From Syncephalis fuscata (lineage: Eukaryota; Zoopagomycota; Zoopagomycetes; Zoopagales; Piptocephalidaceae), in the NCBI GenBank assembly GCA_025786725.1, contig JAHLTZ010000009.1, positions 496,001-560,000 of the forward strand: a DNA stretch of 64,000 bases, given 5' to 3'. Below, piece after piece: positions 23,613-36,733 of this stretch; position 1 is the stretch's first letter, and each line of letters starts with the position of its first letter. The notes beneath the pieces are model-generated. The model was not told where the DNA came from. It did not search any database and worked only from the letters and a program-made list of their open reading frames with translations. The position numbers and the translations under genes were made by a program.

Positions 23613-24585
23613 TTAATTTGCAGTGGCAATTTGCGACAAGTGAAGTATATGATTAGTTTTAGGACGATATCCGGAGTTATCATTATTTCTCATTTTTTGA
23701 CAGTGGCTAATCAATATCGTTGCAACAATCATCCTATAAATAAATTAGATATATGTATACAATTAATTGCTAATGCCTACCAGTCGATGGGAAAAAGTAC
23801 ATCAAGATTAGCATTGCCAATACGACTAACTATAATAATGCAGCAACCAAGATTTGTTAATAATGCCAGACATATTGTTTGTATTCCATCCCGTGCTAGT
23901 TGTTTCCATGCATCAGATCCAAATAGGCGATATTGATTTAAAGCAATACGGCAGAATATGATCGAGGAAAATACGTTGATGGGTGCATTTACTCCAATCC
24001 AATACCAAAGCAGAATGGGTGGATAGTACATAGCACAGCCGAGTTTAACTTTAAAGTAAAAAAGCAATAGTGTATCAAAATAAAAGCATAGCCTATTTGA
24101 GGCAATATAAAAATAATACCAATACAAGTAATCCACTTTTTTTGATAGAGAACCAAATGAACTTTTAAAAGAAGAATCGAGCTATTAAAAACCATTCCTA
24201 TAGAAGTAAAAAACCCGACACCATACTATCATTCTGCAATTAATGGCAAAACCTATCAACATGAATGTTTGCATTATACTAAGTATAGTGCCAGTAACAG
24301 CAAGCATTGAACAAAACCATGAGAGTAGTTTACGCGGTCGCGATATAATCATTTTGGTAGTTATAACAAATTGTGTGCAAAAATATAAAGCATTATAACA
24401 GAGGATATAAATTGGATTTGTATAACTACTAAACGAAGACGCTGCTCGTCAATATGACCTGTAGCTTCCACCAAAAAATCAGGCACGCTTATTTCACCAA
24501 GTGGATTGAGCGGAATACCCCATTGCTTTGTAGCATTATGTCTCCATTCAGTTTGTGTTGGATCGGTATAATTAATAAACGGCAT
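23613..24585 (-). pseudogene. 7TM family copy 4 (subfamily A), several frameshifts
   Basis: Starts MPFINYTDPTQTEWRHN at 24585. Compared with the intact copy 6, one base is lost near 24368 (ACAATATTG has become ACAAATTG), the sequence is disturbed near 24217-24225, and one base is lost near 24050. The TM5-TM6 region and the terminal exon are open: TM7 tryptophan near 23781, then intron, then exon 2 to TAA at 23613-23615 with the tail ending LSQIATAN. It pairs head-to-head with copy 5. With three separate lesions it is a better pseudogene candidate than copy 2. Confidence 0.8.
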
Positions 24586-25220
24586 TTGCGGGTTTGTAAA
24601 TAATATGGTAGTGGTGTATAAATGGCTAGGTAATAGAGATACAGTCGCATAAATTTAAATGTTTCATAGTGAGATATTTGGGACAAAAAGCATTACCAGT
24701 TTTATTCCTTGTGCATGTTAACTGATGCAGTACACGGGTGTTCAGTCAAGTATGTACACGACATCAACTGCAGCACTACACATCATCTAAAGCTGGCTGC
24801 AATCACAAGTTGAACAAAATAACATTGATAGTTTATTAAACTTAAAATAATATTGTATTATAGCAATTTTAAAAAAAATTGATAAATAATAGATAAAAAG
24901 TATTAAATCTTTGTAATTTTTTTATTTAACAACACAGTAGTGGCATATCTGACCAAATCATGCAGCTTGGGCCGTTTTATGCAATACTCCGTTTTAGCCA
25001 TTGAATACCAATAATTGAAACAGTTTGCCTGAGTTCTTGGTTAATGATAGGTGATTTCTATGCTTAAACATACACATGCATCTAGCAAGGATGTGATTAG
25101 AAAAATCTTGAAACGTACTATCATTGAAGACGTTTACATTGTTAGAATTACCAAAACTAATTCAAATGAATACTTTGTAAACAAGTACTATACTATTGTG
25201 CATGTTCATTTATTTACGTT

Positions 25221-25652
25221 TAATATAAAGCAAAAATAAAGCTCAATGCCTGCTATGCTAAAGACGTTGTCTATTGACTAGAATGTGTGCTAATTGTAAC
25301 TATTTCGCAACAGCATCAGTTACTCAATACGATTGTCATAATTGATATGCTTTGTCTAGCCTTTCATACTAGTCACACTGGCTTTTTATCTTAAAAACTG
25401 GCCATTCACTTTAGTGGAACTGACCTTTTTTGTGGTATTTATAGCCATCCGATAACCAACATCCATATAGCACAGAATGACTAATTAACTGCGTAGTTAT
25501 ATTATGATTTAATCAAAAACTAATGGTTTTACATGGTCAGTTTTAGTAGCCACAAATGCCATTGCAACTTAGTATAATTCAGCGATCCGTTGAGGCCTTT
25601 ACTTTTAGTGGTGCGCAGCTGGCTATTCTTCTGTCATGTGGCTCGTGAACAG
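25221..25652 (+). promoter_or_regulatory. Highly conserved non-coding block, unit 2
   Basis: The same block as at 10613, starting TTAATATAAAGCAAAAATAA. It differs by a handful of substitutions (for example AATTGTAACT for AATTGTGACT) and lies about 250 bp before the copy 5 ATG. Confidence 0.7.
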
Positions 25653-25900
25653 GTTTCATATACATACAGCTATTCACTTCAGTATTATCATGGCATAGGC
25701 GACAATTTCAAGATGCATAACAGGTTTATGCCAATAGATAATTGAATTGTCCATATTATAGCCAACACTTGATGACCACAAGGCGTGCTTCTTAGCTGTA
25801 TCCACACTTTTTTAATTACTCAGCCAAAGTTTTTATTAACACACACTAGCACATTCATTACTGTATATTGTATTATTAATATCTATAATATTCATACATA

Positions 25901-26889
25901 ATGTCTACTATTGATTATAACAGCCCGAAATATGCTGAATGGATTAACAGTGATATAAAACAATGGGGAGTTCGCCTTCATCCACTTGGTGAAATGCGTA
26001 TATATGATTTTTTTATGGAAGCTTCTGGTGACATTGATAAACAGCGCCTTCGACTACTTAGTGTACAAGTTCAAATTGCAATGTTTGTTATAACGTCTTT
26101 TATATTTGCATGCAATCTTGTTATTGCCAGCAAAATGGTCATATCACGACCTCATAACATGATATCCTGGTGCTGTTTTGTTCCTGCTGTTTTGAATATT
26201 ACAGCTTGTTTGATGAGTATATTTATATTATTGAATTTCTTTGGTAATTGCCGAATTATGATATGGATTTTCTTATTTAGTGTGTCATTTACAATGATTG
26301 GCAACAGCTTAATATTACTTCAAAAAGCCTATCTGGTGCTTTTTCGACAAAAATGGATACTTTATATCAGTACTCCCTTTATAATGGCACAGCTCTTCTT
26401 TGCCCCCATTATAATTTGTTATAGTTTTTTTACTTTAGAAGAAAAAGTTGGTTGTATGGATTACTACCCTCGGAACTTTCTTTGGTATTGGTTTTTGATT
26501 GATGTGCCAATCAATATACTATTCTCATCTATCTTTTGCCATGTTGCTTTAAAACAGTATCGTTTATTTGGATCAGAGGCATGGAAGAATTTGGCACGCG
26601 ATGGAATACAAACAATGACTTTGGCTACATCATGCAATATTATTTGCTCTATTCTCATCATCACGCCTTTGGTTGAAATCAACAGCGACTCATTTTTTAC
26701 CGTAGATTGGTAAGTAGTGTCAAATAAACAATTGTATAAAACTAACATTTACTTAGGCTGATTGTGACAACAATACTGGTCAATCATTGCCAAAATATGG
26801 GCAAAAACACTAGGCATGCACACCGTCCAAAAACCGATCATATTCTTGATTTATCTCAAGTTGCTACTGCAAAATCTATAAATCATTGA
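25901..26889 (+). CDS. 7TM family copy 5 (subfamily B), intact
   Basis: A 313-residue predicted seven-helix protein. Exon 1 is 25901-26709, the intron 26710-26756 (GTAAGT donor, ACTAAC branch, TTAG acceptor), exon 2 26757-26889. Exon 2 reads WLIVTTILVNHC, then HRPKTDHILDLSQVATAKS, and stops with TGA. The longer tail (43 codons after the tryptophan, against 39 in copies 3, 6 and 7) is shared with copies 9, 10 and 12. Ser/Asp-rich residues just before TM7 (INSDSFFTVDW) vary between copies, as expected for an exposed loop. It pairs head-to-head with copy 4 and is tail-to-tail with copy 6, 331 bp between stop codons. Confidence 0.85.
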
Positions 26890-27220
26890 CACATAGACAT
26901 ATTATCATTCGTATTCTAAGTAAACTCTTAAATTAGCAACTTGATTATATATAAAATCTTTATAAATAGAATAAACTAGTTTTTAATATGTTGTAATAAT
27001 TTGTATCGAGTCGGTATTCAATGTCGTGCGTTATTTATCACAAGGACAGGTATAATTGTATATTTATCTAATATTAATTAGTGGCATCTCATTAAATACG
27101 TTTTGTATATAAACAGTTGTATATTTTATTAAAGATTTAAATTACTTTAATATTATGTTGCCTATTATACGGTCTATTCTATAATATGCTAAGAATGTGG
27201 TGTATCAACGTATCAGCTTA
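26890..27220. other. Convergent spacer between 7TM copies 5 and 6
   Basis: No gene. It contains the 3' flank motif of subfamily A (27060-27155) also seen at 8835-8925. Confidence 0.6.
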
Positions 27221-28197
27221 TTATTTTGCAGTGGCAATTTGCGACAAGTGAAGTATATGGTAAGTTTTAGGACGATAGGCAGAATGATTTTCATTGCCCA
27301 TATTTTGACAGTGTCTAATCAATATGGTTGCAACAATCATCCTATAAATATATTAGATATATACATACAATCAATTACTAATGCTTACCAATCAGAGGCA
27401 AAAAGTACATCACGATTAGCATCGTCGAAACGACTAACTATAGCTATGCAGCAAACAAGATTTGTTAATAACGCTAGACATATTGCCTGTATTCCATCTT
27501 GTGCTAGTTCCTTCCATGCATCAGATCCAAATAGATGATATTGCTTTAAAGCAATACTGCAGAATATGATTGAAAAAAACACGTTGATTGGTGTATTCAC
27601 TCCAATCCAGTACCAAAGTAGAATGGGTGGATAGTAAACATCACAACCGAGTTTAGCTTCTAAAGTAAAAAAGCAATAATATATAACGATAAAACCATAA
27701 CCTATTTGTGGTAATATAAGAAGAATGCCAACATAAGTAATCCACTTTTTTTGATAAAGAACCAAGTGGACTTTCAAAAGAAGAATTAAGCTATTGAAAA
27801 TCATTCCTAACGAAATAAAATTTCCGGCCGACCATAATAACATTCTACAATTAAGGCCATAGCCTATCAACATGAGTATCTGCATTATATTACATATAGT
27901 ACCAACAGCAGCGAGTATTAAACAGCACCACGAAAACTTGCTATGTGGTCGCGATATGGTCATTTTGGTAGTTATAACAATATTGTGTGCAAAAATGCAA
28001 AGCATTAAAACAGAAAATACAATTTGAATTTGTATGCCTGATAAGCGAAGACGCTGTTCGTCGATATGACCTGAAGCTTCCACCAAAAAATCAGGCACGC
28101 TTATTTCACCAAGTGGATTGAGCGGAATACCCCATTGTTTTTTAGCATTATGTCTCCATTCAGTTTGTGTTGGATCGGTATAATTAATAAACGGCAT
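27221..28197 (-). CDS. 7TM family copy 6 (subfamily A), the only intact A copy
   Basis: A 309-residue predicted seven-helix protein. Exon 1 is 28197-27389, the intron 27388-27342 (GTAAGC donor, CTAAT branch-like site, TATAG acceptor), exon 2 27341-27221. The open frame continues 42 codons upstream, but the ATG at 28197 is the start shared by all A copies. Subfamily A differs from B by the N-terminus MPFINYTDPTQTEWRHN, PLNPLGEISVPDFLVEASGH, the ALLTNL helix and the loop before TM7. It shares the TM5-TM6 segment (KQYHLFGSDAWKELAQDGIQ) and the tail (YRPKTYHILHLSQIATAK). It serves as reference for the damaged copies 2, 4 and 11, and pairs head-to-head with copy 7, 1,320 bp between start codons. 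Confidence 0.85.
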
Positions 28198-28845
28198 TTG
28201 CGGGTTTGTAAATAATATGGTAATGGTGTATAAATGGCTAGGTAATAGAGATATTGTCGCATAAATCTGAATACTTCGCAATGATATATTTAAACAAAGG
28301 CCATTACCAGTTTTGCTCCTCATGCATGATAAATGATGCAGTACACATATGTTCAGTCAAATATATGCACGGCAACAGCTGCTGCATTGTACATCATTTA
28401 AAACTGATAGCAATTACAAGCTGAATAAGAATAGTATTTACAGTTTGTTAAACTTGAAATAATATTGTATTATATCGACTGTAAAGAATTAATCGCGATA
28501 AGTGATAAATTATTAAATTATAAAAAAATTTATTCAATAGCAACGCAGTGGCAGCATGTCTGCTCAACTCATGCAGTCTGGGCCGTTTTATGCAATATTC
28601 CGTTTTAGTCACTGAATGTCAATAATTGGAACAGCTCGCCTGAGTTCTTGGGTACCGATAGGTGATTTCTATGCTTAAACATACACATATGTCTAGCAAG
28701 GATGTGGCTAGAAAAGCTTCGGAAAAATCACGTACCATTACTGAAGCACGTTTACATCATTAAAATTACCTAAGCTAATTCAAATGAATACTATTGTAAA
28801 CAAGTACTATACTATTGTGCGTATTCTAATTTCTATTCTACAGTA

Positions 28846-29280
28846 TTAATATAAAGCAAAAATAAAGCTTAATGCCTGCTATGCTAAAGACGTTGTCTAT
28901 TGACTAGAATGTGTGCTAATTGTGACTATTTCTCAACAGCATCAGTTACTCAATACGATTGTCATAATTGATATGCTTTGTCTAGCCTTTCATACTAGTC
29001 ACACTGGCTTTTTATCTTAAAAACTGGCCATTCACTTTAGTGGAACTGACCTTTTTTGTGGTATTTATAGCCATCCGATAACCAACATCCATATAGCACA
29101 GAATGACTAATTAACTGCGTAGTTATATTATGATTTAATCAAAAACTAATGGTTTTACATGGTCAGTTTTAGTAGCCACAAATGCCATTGCAACTTAGTA
29201 TAATTCAGCGATCCGTTGAGGCCTTTGCTTTTAGTGGTGCGCAGCTGGCTATTCTTCTGTCATGTGGCTCGTGAACGGAT
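28846..29280 (+). promoter_or_regulatory. Highly conserved non-coding block, unit 3
   Basis: The same block as at 10613, about 240 bp upstream of the copy 7 start. A TTG-initiated frame over its end (29216-29398) resembles one at 10982-11164, but it is interrupted in other units and has no ATG. Confidence 0.7.
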
Positions 29281-29517
29281 ATTATATACATACAGCTATT
29301 CACTTCAGTATTATCATGGCATAGGCGACAATTTCAAGATGCATAACAGGTTTATGTCAATAGATAATTGGTCCGTTCATATTATAGCCAACACTTGATG
29401 GCTACAAGGCGTACTTCCTAGTTGTATCCACACTTTTTTAATTACTCAGCCAAAGTTTTTATTAACACACACTAACACATTTATTATTGTATATTGTATT
29501 ATTGCTATATATATATA

Positions 29518-30494
29518 ATGCCAGTCATTAATTATAACAGCCCGAAATATACTGAATGGATTAACAGCGACATAAAACAATGGGGAATCCGCCTTCATCC
29601 ACTTGGTGAAATGCGTATATATGATTTTTTTATGGAAGCTTCTGGCGATATTGATAAACAGCGCCTTCGACTGTTTGGCATACAAACTCAAATTGCAATG
29701 TTTGTCATAGCGTTTTTTATATTTGGACGCAATCTTGTTATTGCTAGAAAAATGGTTAGATCACGATCTCGTAACATGATATCCTGGTGCTGTTTTGTTC
29801 CTTCTATTTGGGGCATTATAGCTAGTCTAATAATTATACTTATATTATTGAATTTCCTTGGTAATTGTCGAATTAGTACATGGATTTTTTTATTCAGTAT
29901 ATCATTTACAATAGCTAGCAACAGTTTGATACTGCTTCAAAAGACCTATCTGGTGCTTTGTCGACAAAAATGGATACTTTATATCAGCATTCCATTTATA
30001 ATGGCACAGCTCGCTTTTGCCCCCATTATAGTATATCTTAGTTTTGTTACTTTAGAAGAGAAAGTTGGTTGTGCAAATCACTATCCTCAATTTATTTTAT
30101 GGTATTGGTTTTTAATCAATGTACCAATCAATATATTATTTTCGTCTATTTTTTGCTACGTTTCTCTAAAGCAGTATCGCTTATTTGGATCGGATGCATG
30201 GAAGAAATTGGCACGCGATGGAATACAAGCAATGGCTTTGGCCACGTTATGCAACACTCTCTGTTCAATTTTCCCTATCATGCCTATAAGCAAAGCCTAT
30301 TCTGACAACTTCTTCATCATAGACTGGTAAGTAATAGCAAATGGTAGCGTATATAAAACTAATATGCACACAGGATGGTTGTTACAACAATATTAATTCA
30401 TCATTGCAAAAATGTAGGCAAAAATACAGACTTTTCATACCGTCCAAAAACCAATCATATCCTTAATTTAACTCAAATTGCTACTGCAAAATAA
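29518..30494 (+). CDS. 7TM family copy 7 (subfamily B), intact
   Basis: A 309-residue predicted seven-helix protein, closest to copy 3. Exon 1 is 29518-30326, the intron 30327-30373, exon 2 30374-30494. N-terminus MPVINYNSPKYTEWINSD. TM2-TM3 region differs from copy 3 (IIASLIIILILLNFLG and CRISTWIFLFSISF), whereas TM5 to the stop is nearly the same, suggesting local gene conversion or recent duplication. Exon 2 gives WMVVTTILIHHCKNVG, then YRPKTNHILNLTQIATAK. The ATG at 29518 follows a TA-rich leader identical to that of copy 3. Confidence 0.85.
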
Positions 30495-31999
30495 TTTGTT
30501 AATAAATATGTGTGTTAACATTTGTGTTATAATTAAATCTTTAAATTATCAATTTAACAGCATATAACGTATGTATGTTATCTGATATTATTAATTTATT
30601 TTATAAACAATTTATTAGCTCATTTAATGTAATTTGATATTAAATAACTACATTTAGTGTTATTCATACATTCGAACTAAATATTCGCTTTACTGAATGT
30701 GGAACTGAGTGATGAAAATATGATTGATTCAATCATTAATTTATAGATTCATTATCTTGTATGCATATATTCTCTATTCATTTATATCATTTTCATCGTA
30801 TACCCATACTATTATATACTATTTTATAGTTGGAAAACTAGTAGTTGTGCACATACAATAGTAGCAACATTAGCAGATTACAATGTTGTAGTGCACTAAA
30901 AAAGTTTCCAGCAACTATACTAGCAGTACTTTTAAGATTACTATTGCTATGTATACAGCAGCTATGCGCAATAATTGTAATGGTTACATGCTATCAGAGT
31001 TACCGTATGCTTTAGTTTGTTATAAATTGCCACTACATATCGTATTAGCACCAACTTGTATAGTCTCAACAGTAGCAAATCGCACCACTTCGTTAATATC
31101 ATAAAATTGTTGCCAAATAGCCTGCAGTGACACTTTATAGTAAAAAAGTATGCAACAAAATTTTTGCATAGCATAAAACAAAACCAGAAATGCACTTGTT
31201 GTGTTAATAAAGGTGTCAAAAGCAATGATTAAAGTGCTAAAAGTGGTTTGCAAAAAAAAAGTCAGATTACAAAAGACCAATGCAAAAGAGTAATGTAAAG
31301 AGTGTTTGTATTTAAATAGTAGTCAGTCAACTACTAACACTATCTAAATAGTATATATGGAGTGTACAAGTATATGCAATGGATATATGCTATCAAGTGT
31401 AAAGAAAGAGAATGGAAATGTGATGACGTAGATTGTGAGATGTGAGCCTGTCAGTCAATATTTATAAACAGATGAGCTTAATTCATTAATAAATGGAGTG
31501 TAAATAATAAAAGTTGATCTACCTAACATGTCGGTACATCATGAAATGAATTATTTATAAATAGCAAGTTTAATAAAAAATTAAGTAAACTATAACAAAC
31601 GAATCATTTTACGCGCAGAAATAAGTCGTTATCATAAAAATGTTTATTAGTAAACTAATAACTACTACAACGTATATATACTATTAACAGTTATAAGCAT
31701 ACTGATCTTCAAAACATAGCTATATGTAACACATTCGTGTAGCTAAATCGTCTTACTTTCACAGCGCAAATACGCTATCCATATTCTTATTGCCGCCTAT
31801 ATGGAAAAATTGTTGTTTCATCAGCCTTGTTCCGAATTAGGCGGATAATTCTTTGCTTTTCCGTCATTTTCTCTTTCAATCAGCCTTAACCGCAACTCAG
31901 CTGCATATCCACAAAAGGTGGCGCCATTTTGTGTTGGCTACACAATACCTCTGACGTGTCCATCGCTCCACTATTATTAGTTCTTTTATAAAAGGCATT
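30495..31999. other. Intergenic, no gene seen; DPP3 promoter at right end
   Basis: Open frames on the minus strand at 30962-31280 lack motifs and overlap each other in two frames. 30735-30815 resembles 19195-19270. A TATA-like TATAAAAGG sits at 31987-31995, very close to the first DPP3 ATG. Confidence 0.55.
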
Positions 32000-34368
32000 A
32001 TGTGGACGAATACGCTAGTCATACGTCATTTTAGTCTGCCACGTCGTCTAGCCACTGTTTACTGTTCAACCGCACTTCGCCCAGCGTTATTAGTACGTTC
32101 CCGTCCAGTCACCACCACCACCACTACTGTTGCTGCCTATTTTTCCAGCCTTTCTGCACGCCCGTCCTTGATAACTGGCCACCGCTACCACAAGCGCCTA
32201 TTCAGTATGACCGCACAAGATATTTCCCCATCCGCCCCTTATTACGCCGACCGTGACGCACCAATATGCCCACTAGTCATTAAAGAATATTTTGACACGC
32301 TGACTGAACAAGAAAAGCGCTATGCCCATCATATCAGCCAAGCATCCTGGCTTGGTGGTCGTGTTATTCTTGAACAAACGACACCATATAGCAGCGATCT
32401 ATTTGATTTGATTCGCTTAATATTTGCCAACTCGAAAGATGCAGCCCATGAACTTACTGATCTTTCTGATCTACGCAGCCGTGCTGGTGTCGATGAGGAT
32501 GCGTTCAAATCTGTTCAAGAATACTCCGCACAATGCCTTGGTAACCTGGCCAACTTCAAGTCTTTCGGTGATGTTAAATTCGTGCCTCGTGTACCTGCTG
32601 AGACTTTTCGCAAAGTAGTTGCCGCCAGTGCACGTCATGAAGAAGCACTTCCACTATTTGACAAATTAAGCGACGAGATTTACGCTGTTAAGCCAGCTGC
32701 ACGTACATTGCTTGGCTATCCTGATGATGGCCATGTTACAAACTATTACTCAAAGAACATAACAAAAGATGACATTAAATTGGTTCAAAGCTTCTGCGAA
32801 TCACGCCACATGGATCCATTGAATACTCGGTAAGTGGAAATAATAGTGTAATTTGATAAACGAGTTATTAATAATTACTAATTCATATGCTATAGTTTAT
32901 TCAAACAAGACGATGGCACATTTACTCTTCGTATTGCGTCAGCAGAGCACGACCGAGAGCCAGAACGTCACACATTCCAAGACCGTACGATTTTACTTGT
33001 CAAAGGCGACTATCATCCTCAAATGGCTGCCATTGCTGCCGAACTTAAGCAAGCCATTCCGTATGCTGCCAATGACAATCAGCGTCGTATGTTAGAACAT
33101 TATGTTGCTCATTTCACCACAGGCTCTATTGATGAACATAAAGCATCTCAGCGCGAATGGATTCGTGATATTGGCCCGGTAGTCGAGTCGAATATTGGGT
33201 TTGTCGAATCATATCGCGATCCGGCTGGTGTTCGTGCTGAATTTGAAGGATTTGTAGCGGTAGTTAATAAGGAAATGACCAAAAAGTTTGAACATTTGGT
33301 CAATTCAGCACCTCAATTCATTCCAAAATTACCATGGGGACCAGATTTTGAAAAGGACCAATTCATAAACCAGACTTTACGTCGTTAGAAATTCTAACAT
33401 TTTCAACTGGTGGCGTGCCAGCGGGCATTAACATCCCTAATTATGACGATATTCGTCAAACATTCGGTTTTAAAAACGTTTCTTTGGGCAATGTTTTAAA
33501 CGCCAAGGCACCAAAAGAGAAAACACCATTCTTATCGGAGCAAGACCGTGAAATGATGGAACGTTTGCGTGGTCCTTCATTCGAAGTGCAGGTCGGCATT
33601 CACGAGTTGCTGGGACATGGTAGTGGAAAGTTGCTTCAGGAAGATAAAGATGGCCAGACTAATTTCCCGCGCAATAATCCACCTATTAACCCCCTCACTG
33701 GCAAGCCAGTTGAACATTGGTATGGCCCAGGAGAAACGTGGGGATCGCGCTTTAAAGCAATTGCTGCTTCGTATGAAGAGTGTCGCGCTGAAGCAGTGGC
33801 CATTTACCTATCCACCTATCCTGATATGTTGGCTATCTTTGGCCATACTGACAGCACACCCGAGGCAGGCCTAGCTGAAGATGTACTTTACATTGGCTGG
33901 CTGCAAATGTGCCGCGCTGGCTTGATTGGTCTTGAATTCTACGATCCAGAGGCCAAGAAATGGGGTCAAGCACATATGCAAGCACGCTATGCTATTCTGC
34001 GTGTTTTACTGAACGCCGGTCAAGGCTTGGTCACTGTTACGCCGGTGGGTGATGATGATCTAATTGTATCACTAGATCGTAGCAAAATCCGTTCCGTGGG
34101 TGTACCGGCCATTGGTCACTTTTTAACACAACTCCAAGTCTACAAGGCTACTGGTGACGCGGCCGGCGGACAAGCACTTTATGATGACGTGACGAGTGTG
34201 CCTGAATCATGGCTACCTTATCGTAAAATCGTGTTGTCAAAAAAGCAGCCACGTAAGCTATTGTTACAAGCCAATACGTTCCTCGATAGCCAAGGCAAAG
34301 TAATTCTTGAAGAATATCCCGCTGATCTTTCTGGATTTATTCAGTCTTACTTGAAGCGTAATATTTAA
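32000..34368 (+). CDS. Dipeptidyl peptidase III (M49 zinc peptidase)
   Basis: Removes dipeptides from the N-termini of short peptides. The zinc site HELLGH (near 33601) and the downstream EECRAEAVA (near 33775) are both present, matching the HELLGH...E(E/D)CRAE signature of family M49. Exon 1 ends near 32830 (GTAAGT), the intron is about 66 nt, and exon 2 begins LFKQDDGTFTLRIAS. The frame breaks near 33366: TTCATAAACCAGAC needs one more A to read FIKPDFTSLEILTFSTG, a conserved M49 block; the rest is open to IQSYLKRNI. The ATG at 32000 adds a 69-residue extension rich in Arg, Ser and Thr and free of acidic residues, mitochondrial presequence-like. The ATG at 32207 (MTAQDISPSAPYY) would give the usual cytosolic form. 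A TATA-like element only about 5 nt before the first ATG favours use of the second start at least part of the time. Confidence 0.93.
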
Positions 34369-34651
34369 CAAAGTTGTGGATTAACAACTATAATAAAATA
34401 ACATGATATTATTACATGTTTATACACAATGCTACTTTAACTTGCCATATAAATATACATTAAAAGTGAGCATGTTTTATTTATAAAAGATTTACACGTA
34501 GTTATTCCAACTAATTTAAAATTTAATTGTAACACAAATAATAATACGCATATTTTTCAATGCTCTGTATATTTGCAATAACTATTTCAGATATATTAAG
34601 AATGTGATCGGTTTTTGGATGGTGCGTAGAGCCAATATTTTTGCTCATATT

Positions 34652-35540
34652 TTAACAATGACGGATTAATATTGTTGTAATAACTATCCTGTGTGTATGT
34701 CAGTTTCATATAATCAGCCATTTACTACTACTTACCAATCCACGATGAAAAAATGGTCAGAATAGGCTTTGCCTATAGATGTGATTATGAAAGTAGAACA
34801 AATGGCACCACATAACGTGGACAAAGTTATTGTTTGTATCCCATCTAATGCCAATCTTTTCCATGCTTTCGATTCGAATAAACAATAATGCTTTATAGCA
34901 ACGTAGCAAAATATAGATGGGAATAGTATATTGATTGGTACATCAATCAAAAACCAATACCAAAGAAAGTTTCGAGGGTAGTAATCCATACAACCAACTT
35001 TTTCTTCTAAAGTAAAAAAACTATAACAAATTATAATGGGGGCAAAGGCGAGCTGTGCCATTATAAGGGAATACTGATATAAAGTATCCATTTTTGTCGA
35101 CAAAGCACCAGATAGGTCTTTTGAAGCAGTATTAAACTGTTGCCAATCATTGTAAATGACATACTGAATAGGATAATCCATATCATAATTCAACAATTAA
35201 TTGGTAAATTTATGAACATGGACAAAACTATTAAGCAAGTCATAATGTTTAAAACTGAAGGAATAAAACAGCACCACGAGATATGTTACGAGGCTGTAAT
35301 ACAACCATTTTACTGGCAATAACGAGTTACAACCAAATATATAAAGCATTACAACAAACAGAAAATTTGAATTTGTACTCCATACAACTGAAGGCGTTGC
35401 TCGTCAATGTCACCCGATGCCTCCATAAAAAAATTAAATGTGGGCACTTCGCCAAGTGGATGTAGACGAGCTCCCAATCGTTCTATGTGACTATTGATCC
35501 ATTCAGCGTATCGCTGACTATTGTAATCAATAGTTGGCAT
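34652..35540 (-). pseudogene. 7TM family copy 8, chimeric and broken
   Basis: The N-terminal part (MPTIDYNSQRYAEWINSH, start 35540) and its upstream DNA are an inverted copy of copy 10 (58172). From about 35265 leftward the sequence switches to a subfamily B type like copy 5 (YYPRNFLWYWFLIDVPINIL). One-base losses occur near 35365 (shorter T run than copy 10), near 35335 and near 35065. In the terminal exon CAA has become TAA at 34652-34654, truncating the tail. The remnants of that tail continue to about 34590. It is a recombinant, probably non-functional, gene. Confidence 0.8.
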
Positions 35541-36733
35541 TATAAATAATCAATATAAGTATCAATAATACAGTATAAAATAATAAATGTGGTGGAGAAT
35601 TAAATAAAAACGCCGGTTGAACAATTGAAAAGTATATGCAAACCAGGCTCAACCCACGACCATCAAGTTTCTGCCACAATATGAATGGACCAATTGTTTA
35701 CTGTAATAGCCATGTTGTGCTCCTGAACTTGCTGCATACGGAATGATAATACGGAAGTGGATAGCTGTATGTATATGATGCCGCCCCAAGTCATATTGCA
35801 TTAAAACTGCCTGTAATGCATGAGTAGAAACAAAGGCCTTGTCGAATGTTAAATTTTGAATACGTTACGGCAAGATTACCGGATAATAAGCACGCCAGCA
35901 ATGTAAAGCCGTTAGTATTAATTAAACTGGATATGAATACAGCTATACATTCAATGATGGCTGCGATCCATGTAATTATTGGCAGTAGGATAATTATTCA
36001 GCAGTAATCTGCCATTTATCAAATCCATATCTGATTTTGAGCAGCGTGCTATGCCAGTACCATCCATGCATACCTTAATAATATATAACCGTATTACTCG
36101 AGCCACTATGGTAACGGAATTTAATTCTACATCTACAGTTGCCTACTAATACCTATTGATTGATTACAAAAGGCATATTAAAATCGACATTGCCTTTGGA
36201 AATGGCTATGCGATCAAGGCTAACAATATCGCGTACATTGCTAAGCGTGTTGTATTTTGTCGCCTATCAGCTACTATCATAGACTCAACGTATGAGTTAA
36301 TGATTTGCAATAGCGTTAAAATATACAAATAAATTAAATTTGTATTACCATACTCGATACAATGATTGTCTAATCGAACAGCATTTAGATTTGATTAAGC
36401 AATTTGACATTGTTACTTATAAATTTAGTAGTTTTGTATTTTCAAACATACAATTGCCATAATAATAGCCAATCTATTTAGCTTAATATTGTATAATCAA
36501 CATATTTAGTCATTATTCTATTTGACTAATATTGAGTCTAATAGTAACTGTCTGTGCTACTCATTTTTATACACAAGGCAACAAACAATGATAAAGCCAA
36601 TTGAATTTCGACGTAAAGACAACCAATCATTAGTTTCTTTTTAATAATGCAACGGATATAACTCTTTTGCGCTCATCCTGGTTAACTCCAGTAAGTATAT
36701 TCGAATTGTTTTTTATTTAGCTATTTGTAATGC
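35270..36733 (-). repeat. Inverted duplicate of 56981-58440 (derived copy)
   Basis: Reverse complement of the LYS12 downstream region through the promoter and first exon part of 7TM copy 10, differing by scattered single bases. Its right edge (36700-36733) carries part of the LYS12 3' flank (TTGTTTTTTATTTAGCTATT), where no LYS12 gene exists, so this copy is the derived one. The left edge lies inside the copy 8 coding region near 35270. Confidence 0.85.

Noticed and set aside
27197-27538. Plus-strand frames opposite the ends of the A copies (also at 9019, 23631 and 59653)
   Set aside because: They are antisense shadows of the terminal exon and TM5-TM6 region. They recur because the sense sequence is conserved.
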